The notes: a model not told the origin generated them from the sequence alone. Counted from the first letter of the stretch, positions 42,637 to 55,819 are shown. The stretch is DNA of 64,000 nucleotides from Bettongia penicillata ogilbyi (GCA_023548195.1 JAJHZJ010000061.1:5844373-5908372); one strand, 5' to 3'. Made by a program: numbers and translations.

Positions 42637-44090
42637 TCAGTCATTATCAAGCACATACTATGTGTCAGACACCATGCTTAAGCAGTGAGGATTTTTACAA
42701 AAAGAGACAAAAGACATTCCCTGCCTTCAAGAATCTCACAAACTAATGGGGAAAACAACAAATGAACAAATAGGTACAAATAAGCGATAAACAGGATAAA
42801 TAGGCAATAAAAGAGAGAAGACACTAGAATTAGAAGGTGTGGAAAAGGCTTCCTGTGAAAGGTGAAATTTTAGTAGGAACGTGAAAGAAGCCAGGAGGTG
42901 GAAATGAAGACATTGGGAGCATTCCAGACATTGAGGACAGGCAGAAGAAATGAGAATGAAGGAGCATCATGTTCATGAAATAGCAAGAAGGCTAGCATCA
43001 CTGGTTCTAATAATACATGATAGTAACACATGAGAGTGGAGAGTAGGATTTAAGAAGACTAGGAGGAAGGGAAGAAAGGCTGCTAGAGTATGAAGGGTTT
43101 TGAACACCAAAGAGAGGCTTTATTGAATTTGATCCTAGAGGTAACAGGAAGCCAATGAGGGCTGGGGGAGACAGGAGTTTGCATGTTAAGGAAAATCACT
43201 TTAGCGGAGGAATAGAGGATGGACTGGGATTGGAAGAGACTTGCGGCAGGCACACTCACCAGCAGGCTATTGCAATGGTCCAGGCAGAAGGTGAGGAGAG
43301 CCTACACATGGATGGTGACAGTATCAAAGCCTTGAGAAAGTATGTGTTGAAGAAATGTTACAAAGGTGAAATCAATATGCCTTGGTGGCAAGAAATGGAT
43401 ACAGGACAGAAGGGAGCAAAGGGGCAATGAGAGATAATAAGGAGATAAAAAATGATACATAGGTTGCAAACCTGGGGGACTGGAAGGAAGATATATCGAA
43501 GTTTGTGAGAGGAGGGGATGTTAGAAGGAAAGATAATGGGTTCCATTTTGGACTTGTTGAAGTTAAGATGTCTACTGGACATCCAGTTTAAGATGCCTGA
43601 AAAGCAGTTAGCAATGCCAGATTAGGAGTTGGCAGAGAGATGAAGAAAAGATAGGTAGATTTGAGAATTATCAGCATGGAGATGATAATTAAATCAATGG
43701 AATCTGATGAAATTGGCAAATAAAGTTATTACAGAAGAGGAAGAAAAGGATTCAGGACAGAGCCTTGTGAGACATCTATGGTTAAAAGGCATGATTTGGA
43801 CCAGGATTCAGCTAAAGAGACTGAAAAACCCAGAGTGCTATTCGAAAAACCTAAAAAAAAGAATAACAAGGAGAAGAGAGTAATCAACAGTGTCAAATGC
43901 TAAAAAGAAAGGTCAAGAAGAATAAAGGCTGAGAAAAGGTCACTGGATCTGACAAGAGACCATTGATAACTCTGAAGAGAGCAGTTTCAGTGGAATGAAG
44001 AGGTCTGAAGCAGGATTATAAGAGATTAAGAAGTTGAGTATATTGACTTCTCTAAAAGGTAGCTCTGATTTTGTACTGTCTCCAGAACAA
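42637..44090 (-). repeat. L2, long antisense copy
   Basis: From the antisense terminus (CAGTCATTATCAAGCACATA) through CTTCCTGTGAAAGGTGAAAT. It continues past the block near 43265-43285, whose reverse complement gives an L-D-H-C-N-S-L-L motif typical of L2 RT, to GGACAGAGCCTTGTGAGACA. Decayed. Confidence 0.8.
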
Positions 44091-44259
44091 AAATGGGAGA
44101 GGGAGTGGGGATAGTGGCATGGCAAAGATGCCTAAAAATGGTGAATTATCATCTTTCAAGAATTCTGGGCCAAGGGCAAAAGCTAGAATGCTGGGGTGGA
44201 AGAATAGAAAAGAGCTACGGGCAGTATGGCAGAAAAGAGTCTGTGCCTCTCTTCTATAT

Positions 44260-44342
44260 ATAGATATGTGTCTGTATATGTATGTTTGCGTATGTGTATA
44301 TATGTATGTGTGTATGTACACACACACACACACACACACACT
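44260..44342. repeat. (TATG)n/(CA)n simple repeat
   Basis: GTATATGTATGTTTGCGTAT grading into (CA)12 at about 44319-44342. Confidence 0.9.
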
Positions 44343-44389
44343 TTTCTTGGCCATTTCTAAACCATGTGGTTTGAACTCCAGCCATCTTC

Positions 44390-44670
44390 CCCTTTTATTC
44401 TTCTCCCACCCAAATCTTTAACTCTTCCCCTAGAACACTCTGGACTTTCCAACTTTATCTTGCTGGGAACAAGGTCTCTACATCACTTATAATCCAATTC
44501 TAAAACATGCACCTGGTGCTTGTCCCCTACCCTTTTTTGTTCCCCTTTACATGCTGTCTTCCCTGACTAAACTGTAATCTCCTTGAGGGCAGTAACCTCT
44601 GTTTTCTTGTATTTATATGCAAATGATTAGCAAAAGCTGCACAGTAATCACTTAATAAATGCTCTATTAT
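44390..44670 (+). repeat. L2 3' end
   Basis: TGTCTTCCCTGACTAAACTG, TAATCTCCTTGAGGGCAGTA and AATCACTTAATAAATGCTC. Confidence 0.65.
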
Positions 44671-44749
44671 TCATTTATATATCTCATTTTGTCCTCATCA
44701 CAACCCTCTGAGGTAGGTAATACTCATTGAAACAAGGGAAAATATTTAT

Positions 44750-45493
44750 GCTGATCAGTCACACCTGACCTCTTACCTCCTATCAAAAATCTTCATTGAA
44801 TTACTTCGCTGACCCCTATTTCATAAATAATGTACTCAGCCTAAGAATCAGCCTTATCACACTGCTGATATATACTGTTCATCAAGTCCACTAAAAACAT
44901 CAGCTTTCTGTTTCTTCAATATTAAAGATTTTATATAAGATTTCACCTTCTTGTTTTCTATATTGGCTTTGTTAGTGGCTAAGTTTATAATGTTTTGTTT
45001 TTTTAAGAAAAGTTAACTCCCCAGTTAACTAATTGCAGCGAACACAAGCAGTTTTTAAAATTCACCTAACCCAAGGGCTTTCAAGGTATACTAAAAGGAC
45101 AAAGGGTGGGCTGGGATGTTTCCCACCACCATTCAGGATAAGGCAATACTGCATAAAATATTTCTAACAAATATCCTGTAGTATTTAATAAAAGCAAGAT
45201 ACAATTTATAGCATCTTCAAAAGCAATACCAAATCGTCCAATGAAGATTTTCATGATGGCAATCAGGAACCATTGGGATAAGTAGTGTGATAGATCCATT
45301 GTTCAATAAAATTGTCCACAAATATGTAATGTTTGAGAATCACTGTTCTAAATAAGAGCTATACACAAACAGGTGCTCCACAAATTATTTAAGGCAGAAC
45401 TAATAATGAGATAGAGGACAATCATTTAGCATTTTAGAGAGTTTTGATAATTTTGGAAGATCATATCTGAGAAGACATTAATTTTTAACTTTC
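44750..45493. other. Mostly unclassified; weak L3-like traces
   Basis: A MIR scrap precedes it (44680-44740). GTTCATCAAGTCCACTAAAA is faintly L3-like. No gene was recognised. Confidence 0.35.
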
Positions 45494-45508
45494 CAAATAA
45501 CCTCTTTA

Positions 45509-48072
45509 GGGGCAGAGCCAAGATAGCAATGTAACAGCATAGACTTTCTAGAGTGCTCCCACCAAGCCCAGCCAAATACCTGTAAAAAATGGCTCAAACA
45601 AGGTGTAGAGCTGTAGAACTCACAGAATGACAGAGTGAAGCAAATCTCCAGCCAAAGACAGCCTGGAAGGTCACCCTGAAGTGTCTATCACACCATGCTG
45701 GGGAGCAGAGTGCAGTCCAGTGTGGGCCGTGAGTGCACAGACGAGACCTGAGCAGGCCCTAGAGGGACTGAATCTCTCACACCTGTGGTGGTTTTCAGAC
45801 TTCATGACCCCAGAACGCTGAGGATAAATTGGAAGGTCAGTGGGAAAAGCCTGTGGGACCAGTGCAAGAGAGAGGAGTGGTCTGGCCCCCACTCCAGGGC
45901 AGCAGAGGGCGAAGGGAACAGAGGAACCCGCAGCAGCCACAACAGCAGCAGGGGCAGCTGCAGTCACTGTCTCTGAAGCTATAGAACAACAGACTATGGC
46001 AGAATGGTGTGACTAACAGTACACCCTCTACCTGCACTAGAAGCAGAGAACAAATGAGCAAAAACCAGAAAAAGAATTAGACTATAGAATCTTACTTTGG
46101 TGACAAGGAAGACCAAAAGATGCAAACAGAAGAAAACAAAATCAAAGCTCCTCCATCCAAACAAAGCCTCTAAGAAAAATATAAATTGGACCTCAAGCCA
46201 TGGAAGAGGTCAAAAAGGATTTTGAAAATCAAGTAAGAGAAGTAGAGCAAAAATTGGGAAGAGAAATGAGAACGATGCGACAAAATCATGAAAAATGAGT
46301 CAACTGCTTGCTAAAGGAGACCCCAAAAAATGCTGATGAACAAACACTTTAAAAAATGGACTAACCCAAATGACAAAGAGGTCCAAAAAGCCAATGAGGA
46401 GAAGAATGCCCTAAAAAGCAGAATTGACCAGATGGAAAAGAAGATCCAAAAGCTCACTGAAGAAAAAATTCCTTAAAGATTAGAATGGAGCAGATGGAAG
46501 CTAATGACTTTATGAAAAATCAAGAAATTAGAAAACAAAACCAAAGGAATGAAACAATAGCAGACAATGTGAAATCTCATTAGAAAAACAACTGACCTGG
46601 AAAATAGATCCAGGAGAGTCAATCTAAAAATTATGGGACTACCTGAAAGCCAGAATCACAGAAAGAGCTTAGACATCATCTTTCATGAAATTATCAAGGA
46701 AAACTGCCCTGATATTCTAGAACCAGATAAAAGAATCCACCAATCACCTCCTGAAAGAGGTCAAAAAACTCCCAAGGAATATTGTAGCCAAATTCCAGAG
46801 TTCCCAGGTCAAGGAGAAAATATTGCAAGCCATCAGAAAGAAACATTTCGAGTATTGTGGAAATTCAATTAGGGTAACACAAGATCTAGTGGCTTCTACA
46901 TTAAGGGATCGAAGGGCTTGGAATATGATATTTCAGAGATCAAAGGAGCTAGGATTAAAATCAAGAATCACCTACCCAGCAAAACCGAGTATAATACTTT
47001 AGGGGAAAAAATGGTCAATAAATGAAATAGAGGACTTTCAGACATTCTTGATGAAAACACCAGAGTTAAAACAGGAAATCTGATTTTCAAACCTAAGAAT
47101 CAAGAGAAGCATGAAAAGGCAAACAAGAAAGAGAAATCATAATAAAGTTGAACTGTTTATATTCCTACATGGAAAGATATTTGTAATTCTTGAGACTTTT
47201 CTCAGTATTTAGGTAGTTGGAGGGATTATATACATCTAGACAGAGGGCACAGGATGAGTTGAAAAGGAAGGGATGATATCTAAAAAAAAAACATTAAGGG
47301 GTGAGAGAGGAATATATTGGGAGGAGAAAGGGAGAAATGGAATGGGGCAAATTATCTTTCATGAAAGAGGCAAGAAAAAGCTTTTTCAATGGACGGGAAA
47401 AGGGGGGAGGTGAGAGGGAAAAAGTGAAGCTTACTCTCATCACATTTGCCTTAAAAGAAGGGAATAACATGTACACTCAATTTGGTATGAAAATCTATCT
47501 TACACCACAGGAAAGTAGGGGAGAAGGGGACAAGTGGGGTGTGGGAGGGATAATAGAAGGGAGGGCAAATGGGAAGAGGGTGTGGTTAGAATTAAACACT
47601 TTTTGGGAGGGACTAGGTCAAAAGAGAATAGAATAAATGGGGGGTAGGAGAGGATGGAGGGAAATATAGTCTTTCACACTCTGAGTTTTATGGAAGTCTT
47701 TTGCAGCATTACACATTTATAACCTATATTGAATAGCTTGCCTTCTCAGTGGGGATGGGTGGGGAGGGAAGGAAGGGGGAGAAATTGGAACCCAAAGTTT
47801 TAAAAATGAATGTTAAAAATTGTTTTTACATGTAACTGGGAAATAAGAAGTACAGGTAATGGGGTATAGAAATCTATGTTGCTCTACAAGAAAACAGAGG
47901 AGATGGGGATAAGGGAAGGGAGGGGTGTGATAGAAGGGAGGTCAGATTGGGGGAAGGGGTAATCAGAATGCACGATGTCTTGGGGTGAGAAGGGAGGAGA
48001 GATAGGGAGAAAATTTAGAACTCAAAATCTTGTGGAAATGAATGTCGAAAACTAAAAAAAAAAAGCAAACCA
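45509..48072 (+). mobile_element. HAL1-like element, full-length but decayed
   Basis: It starts GGGGCAGAGCCAAGATAGCA, has a short 5' UTR, a decayed ORF1, a two-unit purine-rich 3' UTR and an A-rich tail near 48053-48064. Flanking CAAATAACCTCTTTA (45494-45508) and CAAATAACCTCCTTA (48073-48087) differ at one base, a 15-bp TSD. No ORF2. Confidence 0.85.
46050..47110 (+). pseudogene. Decayed HAL1 ORF1
   Basis: Coiled-coil text at 46195-46500, then MGLPESQNHRKSLDII and an IHQSPPERG segment of the RRM-like domain (46633-46872), then a C-terminal region near 46960-47090. Frameshifts and stops are scattered. The start codon region is not recognisable. Confidence 0.8.
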
Positions 48073-48142
48073 CAAATAACCTCCTTAACAACAATTTCAT
48101 GTATATTTTAACTGTCTTGAATAGTATTCTCCCTAATCAATC

Positions 48143-48250
48143 AATAAGCATTTATTAAGTGCCTATTCTGTGCCACAAATTATAAGGAACTGGAGGTGCA
48201 AAATCAAAAAAGATACAGCCCCCTACTCTTAAGAGGTTTATATTTTGGGA
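48143..48250 (-). repeat. L2 3' end
   Basis: CAATAAGCATTTATTAAGTG and TTAAGAGGTTTATATTTTGG. Confidence 0.7.
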
Positions 48251-48251
48251 G

Positions 48252-48710
48252 GCAGCAAAGTGTAGTAGAAAGAACCGTCCCGGAAGTCTCTAGCATTTAG
48301 CCATACACACTGGCTGTGAGACCACAATGGTTCAAACATTTAACTTCTCAGTGCTCTAGACAATTCTTTAAGACCATATATAACAAAGAAGATAACAACC
48401 TACTTTGGTACAGGGCAGGTCCACCAAAAGATTTCAGGCACCTAGTGGAAAAATGTAGGGTTTCCACTGAGAGCATGCTGCTGTTTGTCACGTGACTCTC
48501 AGCAACCAACCATCTAACTCTGGTTACATCTAATACATAACATCTAATGTCTCTAATCTAACCTATCTGCAGGCAGAAGTTTAACTAGTTATAATTTTGG
48601 TCCCTACCCACTGCCAAGTTGTGCAGTTCTGGTACAGGGAGTTTCCTGATCTGGGAGCACCCTTTATTAGTGAAGTCACAGGTCCAGCCTCTAGCCCCCT
48701 TCCAGGGGCT
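48252..48710 (+). repeat. MIR-derived SINE with extended 3' part, split
   Basis: GGCAGCAAAGTGTAGTAGAA head and CTCAGTGCTCTAGACAATTC, then about 200 bp of other sequence, then AAGTTGTGCAGTTCTGGTAC, AGGGAGTTTCCTGATCTGGG and TGAAGTCACAGGTCCAGCC. Same family as 1-153. Confidence 0.55.
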
Positions 48711-48719
48711 TAATTAAAC

Positions 48720-48872
48720 AATAGATGGTACAGCAGATAGAGCACTAGACCTACAGTAAGGAAGACTTGAGTTCAAATTCAGCCTCAGATAACTCCTAGA
48801 TGTGTGATCACAGTTGGTCACACAAGTCAGTGCCTGGCACAGAGTAGGCACTATGTAAATGTTTATTCCCTT
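48720..48872 (+). repeat. tRNA-derived SINE with L2-like tail, internally deleted
   Basis: GATAGAGCACTAGACCTACA, TTGAGTTCAAATTCAGCCTC, then a shortened middle and GTGCCTGGCACAGAGTAGGC. Confidence 0.75.
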
Positions 48873-48887
48873 TCCAGTCTACTATGT

Positions 48888-49110
48888 TCACTGTGCTAAG
48901 ACTTTTCCAAATATTATCTCATTTGATTGTCACAATCACCCTAGGAAGAAAACATAAAATGCCCCATAACATAAAATAGCTGAAGAAACTGAGACAGACA
49001 CGGTTAAGTGACTTATTCAGCACCATGAATCTAGTAGCAGAAGTTGGATGTGAATTCAGGTCTTGTTGACACTGGGCCCAGAGTTCTATGAGCAGTACCA
49101 CCTAACCACC
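48888..49110 (-). repeat. MIR-type SINE
   Basis: CATTTGATTGTCACAATCAC, GAAGAAACTGAGACAGACAC, GGTTAAGTGACTTATTCAGC and GTGAATTCAGGTCTTGTTGA. Confidence 0.8.
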
Positions 49111-49130
49111 CTCAGGGACTAATGAGGCAT

Positions 49131-49781
49131 ATATCACTGGATACATATTGTTTGTACTATGTATGGCTATGTATATAGCTACTGGTCCCTTAAAACAAAC
49201 AGATTTAAATTTCCTGGTGGCCTCTAGCTATTCTACCCAAGTAGGGTTAGGGCTGCTAAGGTAAACAGACCCATTTCCAAATAGGGGAAAGCTCAAACAT
49301 GGCTCCCAGATTGAACACTGTTCTATATTTGATAGATTTCTACTCTGAAGTTTCAATTCCTATTTGTCTGGGTTGCTTTTAAATGTGTCTAAGAAATTAT
49401 TATCCCAAACTAAGTGTCCTTTCTGTATGAAGTAAATCATCTTTTAATTATTCAATGGCCAGTTCAATGAGTGCTTCATTTCATTCTAACATCAAACTAG
49501 AACAAGGTGTAAGTCTTCAGGTGTACCCCCAACATCCAGTACTCAGCACAGAAAGGATGGCTGCAATATTTTTTCCCAATTGTTAGACTTCAAGTATAAT
49601 TCCTATTAAAGAACATTAACCTAAAATTACCAATTTTTTCTATGATATGCTTAAGATAATAATTATTTGTACATAAGACCTCATATATATTTTACAAATG
49701 ATGATAAAAGTAACTTGTCCATGATTACAAATACCTCTGACAGGATAGGAAATCAAATCATTCAAGCCACTAAGTATTTTT
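49131..49781. other. Unclassified intron sequence
   Basis: No gene or named repeat was recognised. Confidence 0.4.
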
Positions 49782-51450
49782 GTCAGTCAATCAATAAACA
49801 TTTCTTAAGTGTCTTCTATGCGCCAGGTACTGTGGAAACAAAGAAAGTCAAAGGTAGCCTTGTCCTCAAGAAGCTAATTGGGGAGAAAACAAGCAAATAA
49901 CTATGTACAAATAAGATACATACAGAACAATTTGTAAATAATCAACAAGGGGAAAGGCACTAGAATTAAGAGATCATCTTCCTATAGTAGATGGGGTTTT
50001 TAGCTGGGACGTGAGGCAAGCCAGGAGGCAGAGAAGAAAGAGCATTCCAGGCAAGGGGACAGCCAGTAAAAATGTTTGGAGTCAAAAGACAGAATGTCTT
50101 GAGAAACAGTAAGGAGGTTAGTACCAATAGATTACAGAGTAAATGGTCCAGTGTAAAGTATAAGAAAATTGGAAAGTTAAGGGTAAAGGGCACTCTATTT
50201 TGGTTTAATGTTGGGATGAAATGAGGTACTCACTGAACAGATCACTGAACGTTTAACAAAAGTTCTACTCAACCCTAACACAGTAAGCATATGTAACAAG
50301 GATACTGAAGGGTTTTGAAGTACCCTGAATTTTATAAAGATTCACTACAGTTTATTGAGGAGAGGGACTGACACGGTCAGAGCTGTACTGGGTGATAACA
50401 ATGTCAGAGGAAAAGAGGTGTATGTGGTAAGGAGGTAAAAATCTACCGGCCTTGGCAACAGATTGGATATGGGGTGTGGGAGACAATGAGAATGAGTAAC
50501 ATTGTGAACTTGTGGGACTGGGGGAATGGTGGTGCTCTCAACAGTAAAAGGCAACTCTGGAAGGGTGAATGGTTTGGAGATAAAGATAATGAGTGTGGCT
50601 TTGGACTTGCTGACTTTAAGATACCTACAGGACATCCAGTTCATGGTGGTTTTTTGAAAATGGGAGACTGGAGGTCAGCAGAGGTTGGGACTAGACAAGT
50701 ATATCTGAGAATCATCAGCACAGACCCAATTATTGAATCCAAGAGAGATGATGAGACTATCAAGAGAATAATATAGTGGGAGAAAAGAAGATGGCTCAGG
50801 TCAGAAAAAGATCTGAATGAAGATCCACCAGACAGAGTGGTCAGATAATTAGGAGAACCAGTACAGAATAGAGTCCTGAAAAGGGAGAGAATAGAGTATC
50901 AGAGACAAGGACTGGCAGTGTCAAAAGCTTAGAAAAGTCAAAAAGGATGAGGACTGAGAAAAGGTCGTTAGATTTTAACAATTATCATTGGTAAGAAATT
51001 TGAAGAGAGTAGTTTAAGTTGAATTTATGTGAGAAGTCAAACTGCAGAGAGCATTAAGAACAAAGTGGGAGGAAAACAGAGGCTCCTACAATAGGAGTTA
51101 GTAGGAAGCCTGGCCAAAAAAGGCATGAGAAAAATGAGATGACAGGTAGAATGGAAGAATGGATCAAATGAAGAGTTTTTTGAGGAAGAACAAGACAAGG
51201 TTTTTTTGAAAAAGAGGAAGATGTGGGCATGTTTGTAGACAGTAGGAAGCAGTCAGTAGCGAGGGAGAGACTAAATGTAAATGAAACAGGAGACAATCTC
51301 TAGGAAAAGACAGGATAGAGTATGGCATCATTTGTGCATGCACAAGGGTTAGTCTTGGCAGGAAGGGCCACCTCTTCTTGTGGTGAAGGAGGAGATTATG
51401 ATAAAAGCTATCTGCATAATCTGAAATGTAAGCCATCAGTTTACAGCAGT
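49782..51450 (-). repeat. L2, long antisense copy (about 1.67 kb)
   Basis: From terminus CAGTCAATCAATAAACATTT through ACAGATTGGATATGGGGTGT and GACATCCAGTTCATGG to GGCCACCTCTTCTTGTGGTG. Collinear with the 42.6 kb copy and extends further. Frames broken. Confidence 0.8.
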
Positions 51451-51644
51451 AGCTAAGTCAAAGAAGACAGAAGTTTCTCAAGTGACACCAACAAAGAATT
51501 AAGCAAAAGTGACAAACTATTCTCCTGGTTGTAGACTGGAGAAATTTCTCTTCCGGGACTAAAAAAAGTACCTCTTCATTCCCCCCAGTCCCACCCCAAA
51601 AGAGCAAAGAGAGAATAACCTAACAAAAGAGAAATAGCATTTAT

Positions 51645-51830
51645 GCTAAGAATCATAGTTCTCAGGCTGGAAGAGGATGCAGAAAATGCATCTACTCCAA
51701 CTCCTTCATTTTACTGACGAAACTAAGGGCCAGAAGCCACACAATAAAGACAAAAGTCAGGACTCAAAACACAAGTACTTTAAGAATTCTAAGCAGCTCT
51801 TTCCACTGCATCTCTATTGCCTCCTGGGAG
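51645..51830 (-). repeat. MIR-type SINE
   Basis: CTACTCCAACTCCTTCATTT, TACTGACGAAACTAAGGGCC, a GTCAGGACTCAAAACACAAG segment and GCTCTTTCCACTGCATCTC. Confidence 0.7.
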
Positions 51831-51947
51831 AGTAGATTTCAGAGAGAAGAAAGGACTAGTCCTAAGCAAAATTTATTCTCCCATTTCCACCTGTACCACC
51901 ACTTACCTTCCCTCTATCACCAGCATTTCTGTATGGTACCTTTTATA

Positions 51948-52023
51948 CAGGGTATCCCAAAGAGCCTTCCAGCAGTTGTAAATTTTGAAAGCTTAAAACT
52001 ACACTAAGACTTTGGGGACGATA
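51948..52023. mobile_element. Possible mariner-type MITE, about 76 bp
   Basis: Begins CAGGGTATCCCAAAG after TA and ends CTTTGGGGACGATA before TA. The ends are imperfect inverted repeats with an internal palindromic tendency. TA flanks fit Tc1/mariner insertion. Decayed ends keep confidence low. Confidence 0.45.
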
Positions 52024-52079
52024 TATGTTCCTAGAACCTCATAACAACCAACTACTCTAGGTCATCTTCTTAGCCCTTC

Positions 52080-52205
52080 TGCTTTTCCTTTGTAGCACAC
52101 ACCAAAGCATCCAAAATGCTCAATCCTACTACTTCAATTTACCACCAATACTCTGATAGTTCAGTGTCTGGCACATAATAAGTGCCTAATAAAAGCTTTT
52201 ATCAT
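52080..52205 (+). repeat. L2 3' end fragment
   Basis: GTTCAGTGTCTGGCACATAA and TAAGTGCCTAATAAAAGC. Confidence 0.6.
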
Positions 52206-52659
52206 TTATCATTCATACCCCCCCCCAGTTAGGCATTAGGAAAATAAACCGATTAAAATAATTCCTACTAAGATATGGACAACCTCCCCACAACCTTTCT
52301 GGGATATGTTTATTAACTCTAAGAAATACTCAAATTTGTGAAATTTAGTTCAGAGTGGCAAAGAGATTTAACTTTTATCAACACTACTCTGCTTGATTTC
52401 TTACATAAGGATATCCCTGAAAAAAATCAGGCCAACATGCATAAGAATGAGCATCTAAAACTAACTGGCCTGAAGTGAATTCTTCTATCAATTAGCCTAA
52501 TGACACAGTTACCTGAAGTTCATATTTCTTTCCTACTGTGCACTGTTCTTCAATAAGAACTATGCCTATAACTCAGCATATTTATGTGACCTTGATAATA
52601 AAGATCATATTATAAAACAAATAAGAGAAACAGAACATACACTTCTCACAAGTAGGGTC
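52206..52659. other. Unclassified intron sequence
   Basis: Nothing was recognised. Confidence 0.4.
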
Positions 52660-53795
52660 AGGCGATGTGTTCTTAACCAAACAGAAGATAGAGGGAATTA
52701 CAAAAGATAAAACAAGTAACTATGATTACATGAAACTAAAAAGCATTTACACAAATGCACATAAGAAAGGAAAACAAATGGTTAAAAAAGATCTTTTGTT
52801 TATAATTTCTCTGATAAGGGTTTGGTATCAAAGATACGTAAACAACAAATACATAAACATGTGCACATATACATATATGTATATAGACAGAATATGTATT
52901 TACATATAGACATACATATAAATGTGTATGTGTATAAGTACAAGCAAATATATACATATGGGAACAGCTCTGAAAAGAAATACAAAAGATTAACAAAAAT
53001 ATGAAAGAATGCTCCAACACTAAGAGAAATGCCAATTAAAACAACCCTGAGGTTTCATTTCACACCCTGCAAGCTGGCAAAGATGACAAAAGATGGGAAC
53101 AGTCAATGTTGGAGGAGTTGTGGAAAGATTAAGTATATTAGTGGAATTACTGGTGGAACTCTGAATCAGCACAGCCTTTTTGGAAAACAGTTTGGAATTA
53201 TGCAAATACAACAACCATAAAGTTCATACCCTTTGACACAAAGATTTCATTGCTATGCTTATCCCCCAAGGAAACCACTGATAAAAAGAAAGTTGGCATA
53301 TATGCCAAAATATTTAGAGCAGCATTTTTTTTAAACAGCAAAGAATTGGAAACAAAGTAGATGCTCTGTCAATTAGGAAATGGTTAAACAGTGTAGAACC
53401 TGCCAATAATGAGATATTACTAAGTTGGTTGACTAGAGAAATGTATATAAAGATCTACAAGAACTGAAATAAAGCAAAAAAAAATACACGTAATTACTAC
53501 AAAAATGTAAATGGAAAGAAACACTAAAAAGGTATCAAAAGTGAATGTTGCAAAAGTATAAGTACAAGCATGGCTCAAAAGGGGAGATGAAAGAAGACAC
53601 TCTGACTCCTATCTTACTCTTTTCAGGAGGTGAGGGGTCCACAAGTATTTTACATTGTACATATTTTCAGACTGTTTTGATGCATTGATAAGTCATGTTG
53701 ATATGGGATGGCTGTCTGTAAGAGGGAATGATATTGGGAGAAATTCTGGTGACAGAGAAAGATCAATAAAAGCTTTCTTAAAATAACAATTAAGA
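52660..53795 (+). repeat. L1 3' part with internal AT/GT microsatellite
   Basis: Decayed ORF2 C-terminal text (ATGATTACATGAAACTAAAA; ATTAAAACAACCCTGAGGTT; TTTGGAAAACAGTTTGGAAT) and an L1 3' UTR ending in AATAAAAGC. A TATA/CATA-rich run at about 52850-52960 interrupts it. Confidence 0.75.
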
Positions 53796-53954
53796 AAAGA
53801 AGCTATTCTTTCCAGTAAAAGTGCTGAAATAAGAATAACTGAAGACTTAATGAGATTATAAATATGCTCTGGACTCTAATCTTGTTTTTATAAGCATCAC
53901 TGTTAGAGCTGTGATGAACCAAACCTAGAGCCCAAGCAGTAACAACTCCTGGAC

Positions 53955-54082
53955 TCAGTAAGAAATCTCTCTATATTAACTGAAGTTAAGTGACTTCTCT
54001 AAGATCACACAGCAAAATAGGAGTGGAAAAGCTAAAACAAAAATTCTTTGCTTTTTTTAGCAATATTCTTTTCACTACAACT
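53955..54082 (-). repeat. MIR fragment
   Basis: GAAGTTAAGTGACTTCTCTA and AGATCACACAGCAAAATAGG. Confidence 0.65.
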
Positions 54083-54149
54083 CAACACTGCATACAGTAA
54101 AAGCCTGAAAGGAATAAAAGGCTTTTTAATTTGTCCCTAATTAACTCTC

Positions 54150-54765
54150 CCATTTTTCACAGCTCTTTCTTCCTTTCCTCAATCCTGTCACATCACCCAT
54201 AACCCCCTTAAAAGAAGCTCATGATGAACTGAAAAAACTAGACAATCCACCATAAACTCCCTCTTTTTCCCTTCATTACCTCTCAAAACATCTTGTCTCC
54301 AATTCTCTCCTTCCCTACACTACAATGTGATAACTAGTAGGCTCTTCTCAAAGGCAATGAATCTCTCTACCTGTTCTGATTCCAATCCATTTCTACTCTT
54401 CAGGCAGATTTCCCCTGCAATAATCTTCCCTCTTCATCAATTCCAGTCTCACAACTTACCTGCTCCTCCTCTGTAAACAGCTAAATTCCTAGAAAAACTC
54501 CACTTCCTTTCTCAATCATTTCTTAACACTCTGCAATGCGAATTCTGACTCATCACTCACCTGAACCGGCTCTTCCAAGTTAGCAATGATCTCCATCTCC
54601 TAAATGGCATATCCAATGGCTTTTTGTCAGTGCTCATCCTTTTTTGACTTCTCTGTGGCACTTGACACTACTAACTATTCTTTCTTCTTCCCGGATACTT
54701 CCTTTGTGGGTATAACTGTTTTTTCTTGGTTGCTCCCTTACCAGTCAAAAGCCTATTACCTACTA
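54150..54765 (+). repeat. L2 RT-region ORF remnant
   Basis: CACCTGAACCGGCTCTTCCA, AGTTAGCAATGATCTCCATC, then TTGACTTCTCTGTGGCACTTGACACTA, the L2 RT motif DLSAAFDT-type block in decayed form. Broken frames. Confidence 0.7.
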
Positions 54766-54769
54766 CTGC

Positions 54770-55800
54770 AGAAAGCTACTGCAATAACCCAAATGAGGTG
54801 AATAAGGCTGTGGCTCTATGAGCAGAAAGAAGGGAACCTACATTAGATATGCTGTGAAGGTTGAGATGACAATATTGGCTATGAAGATGAGGGAGCAGTA
54901 GAGGATGATAGAGAGGTTGAGAGTAACAGGGAAAATGGGAGCAAAAGAAGGTTTGGGGCCTACTGAATTTGAGATGCCTACAGGACATGCACTTTGAGAT
55001 GTCATAAAAGAGAGTTAAATATGTTAGATTGGGGCTCAGAAGAGACTATAGGGTTTGAGAACTATCTGTAAAGAGGCAATAATTCAACCAACGGGAGTTG
55101 ATGAGATCAATCGATAATTAACATTAAGTGCCTACTATGTGCCAAGTACACTAAAAGAATCAAGTTAAGATACTATAAGGCCGTAAGACAAAGGGCTTTA
55201 GAGGACACCCACATTTAGTGGGTGGAACACGGATGAAGAACTAGGAAAGTAGACTGAGGAGTGGTTGCACAAAGCAAGAGAACCAGAAAAAGAGCAGTAT
55301 CAACAAAACCTAAAGAGGAAAAAGTATCTAAGAAGAAAAAGTGGTCAACAGTGACAAATGTTACAGAGAAGTGTGAGTGAGGTCAGTAGATACAGACGGC
55401 AATGAAGAGGTCGTTGGTAATACTGAAAAAGGCAGTTCTGGTTGAATGATGAGGTTAGAAGCCAGATGCTAGAGAGTTTAGAAGAAAAGTAGGAGAGGAA
55501 ATAGAGTCATTTATGACTTTCTTAAGTAGTTTAGGCACAAACAGAAGGCAAAATATAAGATGACAACTAGTACGAATGCTCAGATCAGGTAAGGATTTTT
55601 TAAGGGGGAGGAACAAAAAATGTTGGTAGGCAGCAGGGAGATAACCAATAGATAAGAAGATAAGAAAATAAGTAAAGCAAGTGATAACAGAAAAGGCAAT
55701 TTGCTGGAGGAGATAAGCAGGAATGGAATGAAGGGTACATAAATGGGTTTGCATTTGCAAGGAAAAGGGCCACCTCATCCAAGGCCCCCGTAAAAGAGAA
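54770..55800 (-). repeat. L2 antisense copy, head-to-head with the plus copy
   Basis: Starts at AAAGCTACTGCAATAACCCA (reverse of the L2 SRLDYCNSLL region) and runs to AAAGGGCCACCTCATCC. It overlaps in content with 54150-54765 and is therefore a second copy or an inverted piece. Confidence 0.75.
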
Positions 55801-55819
55801 AGCTAGTGTTTAATAGACA

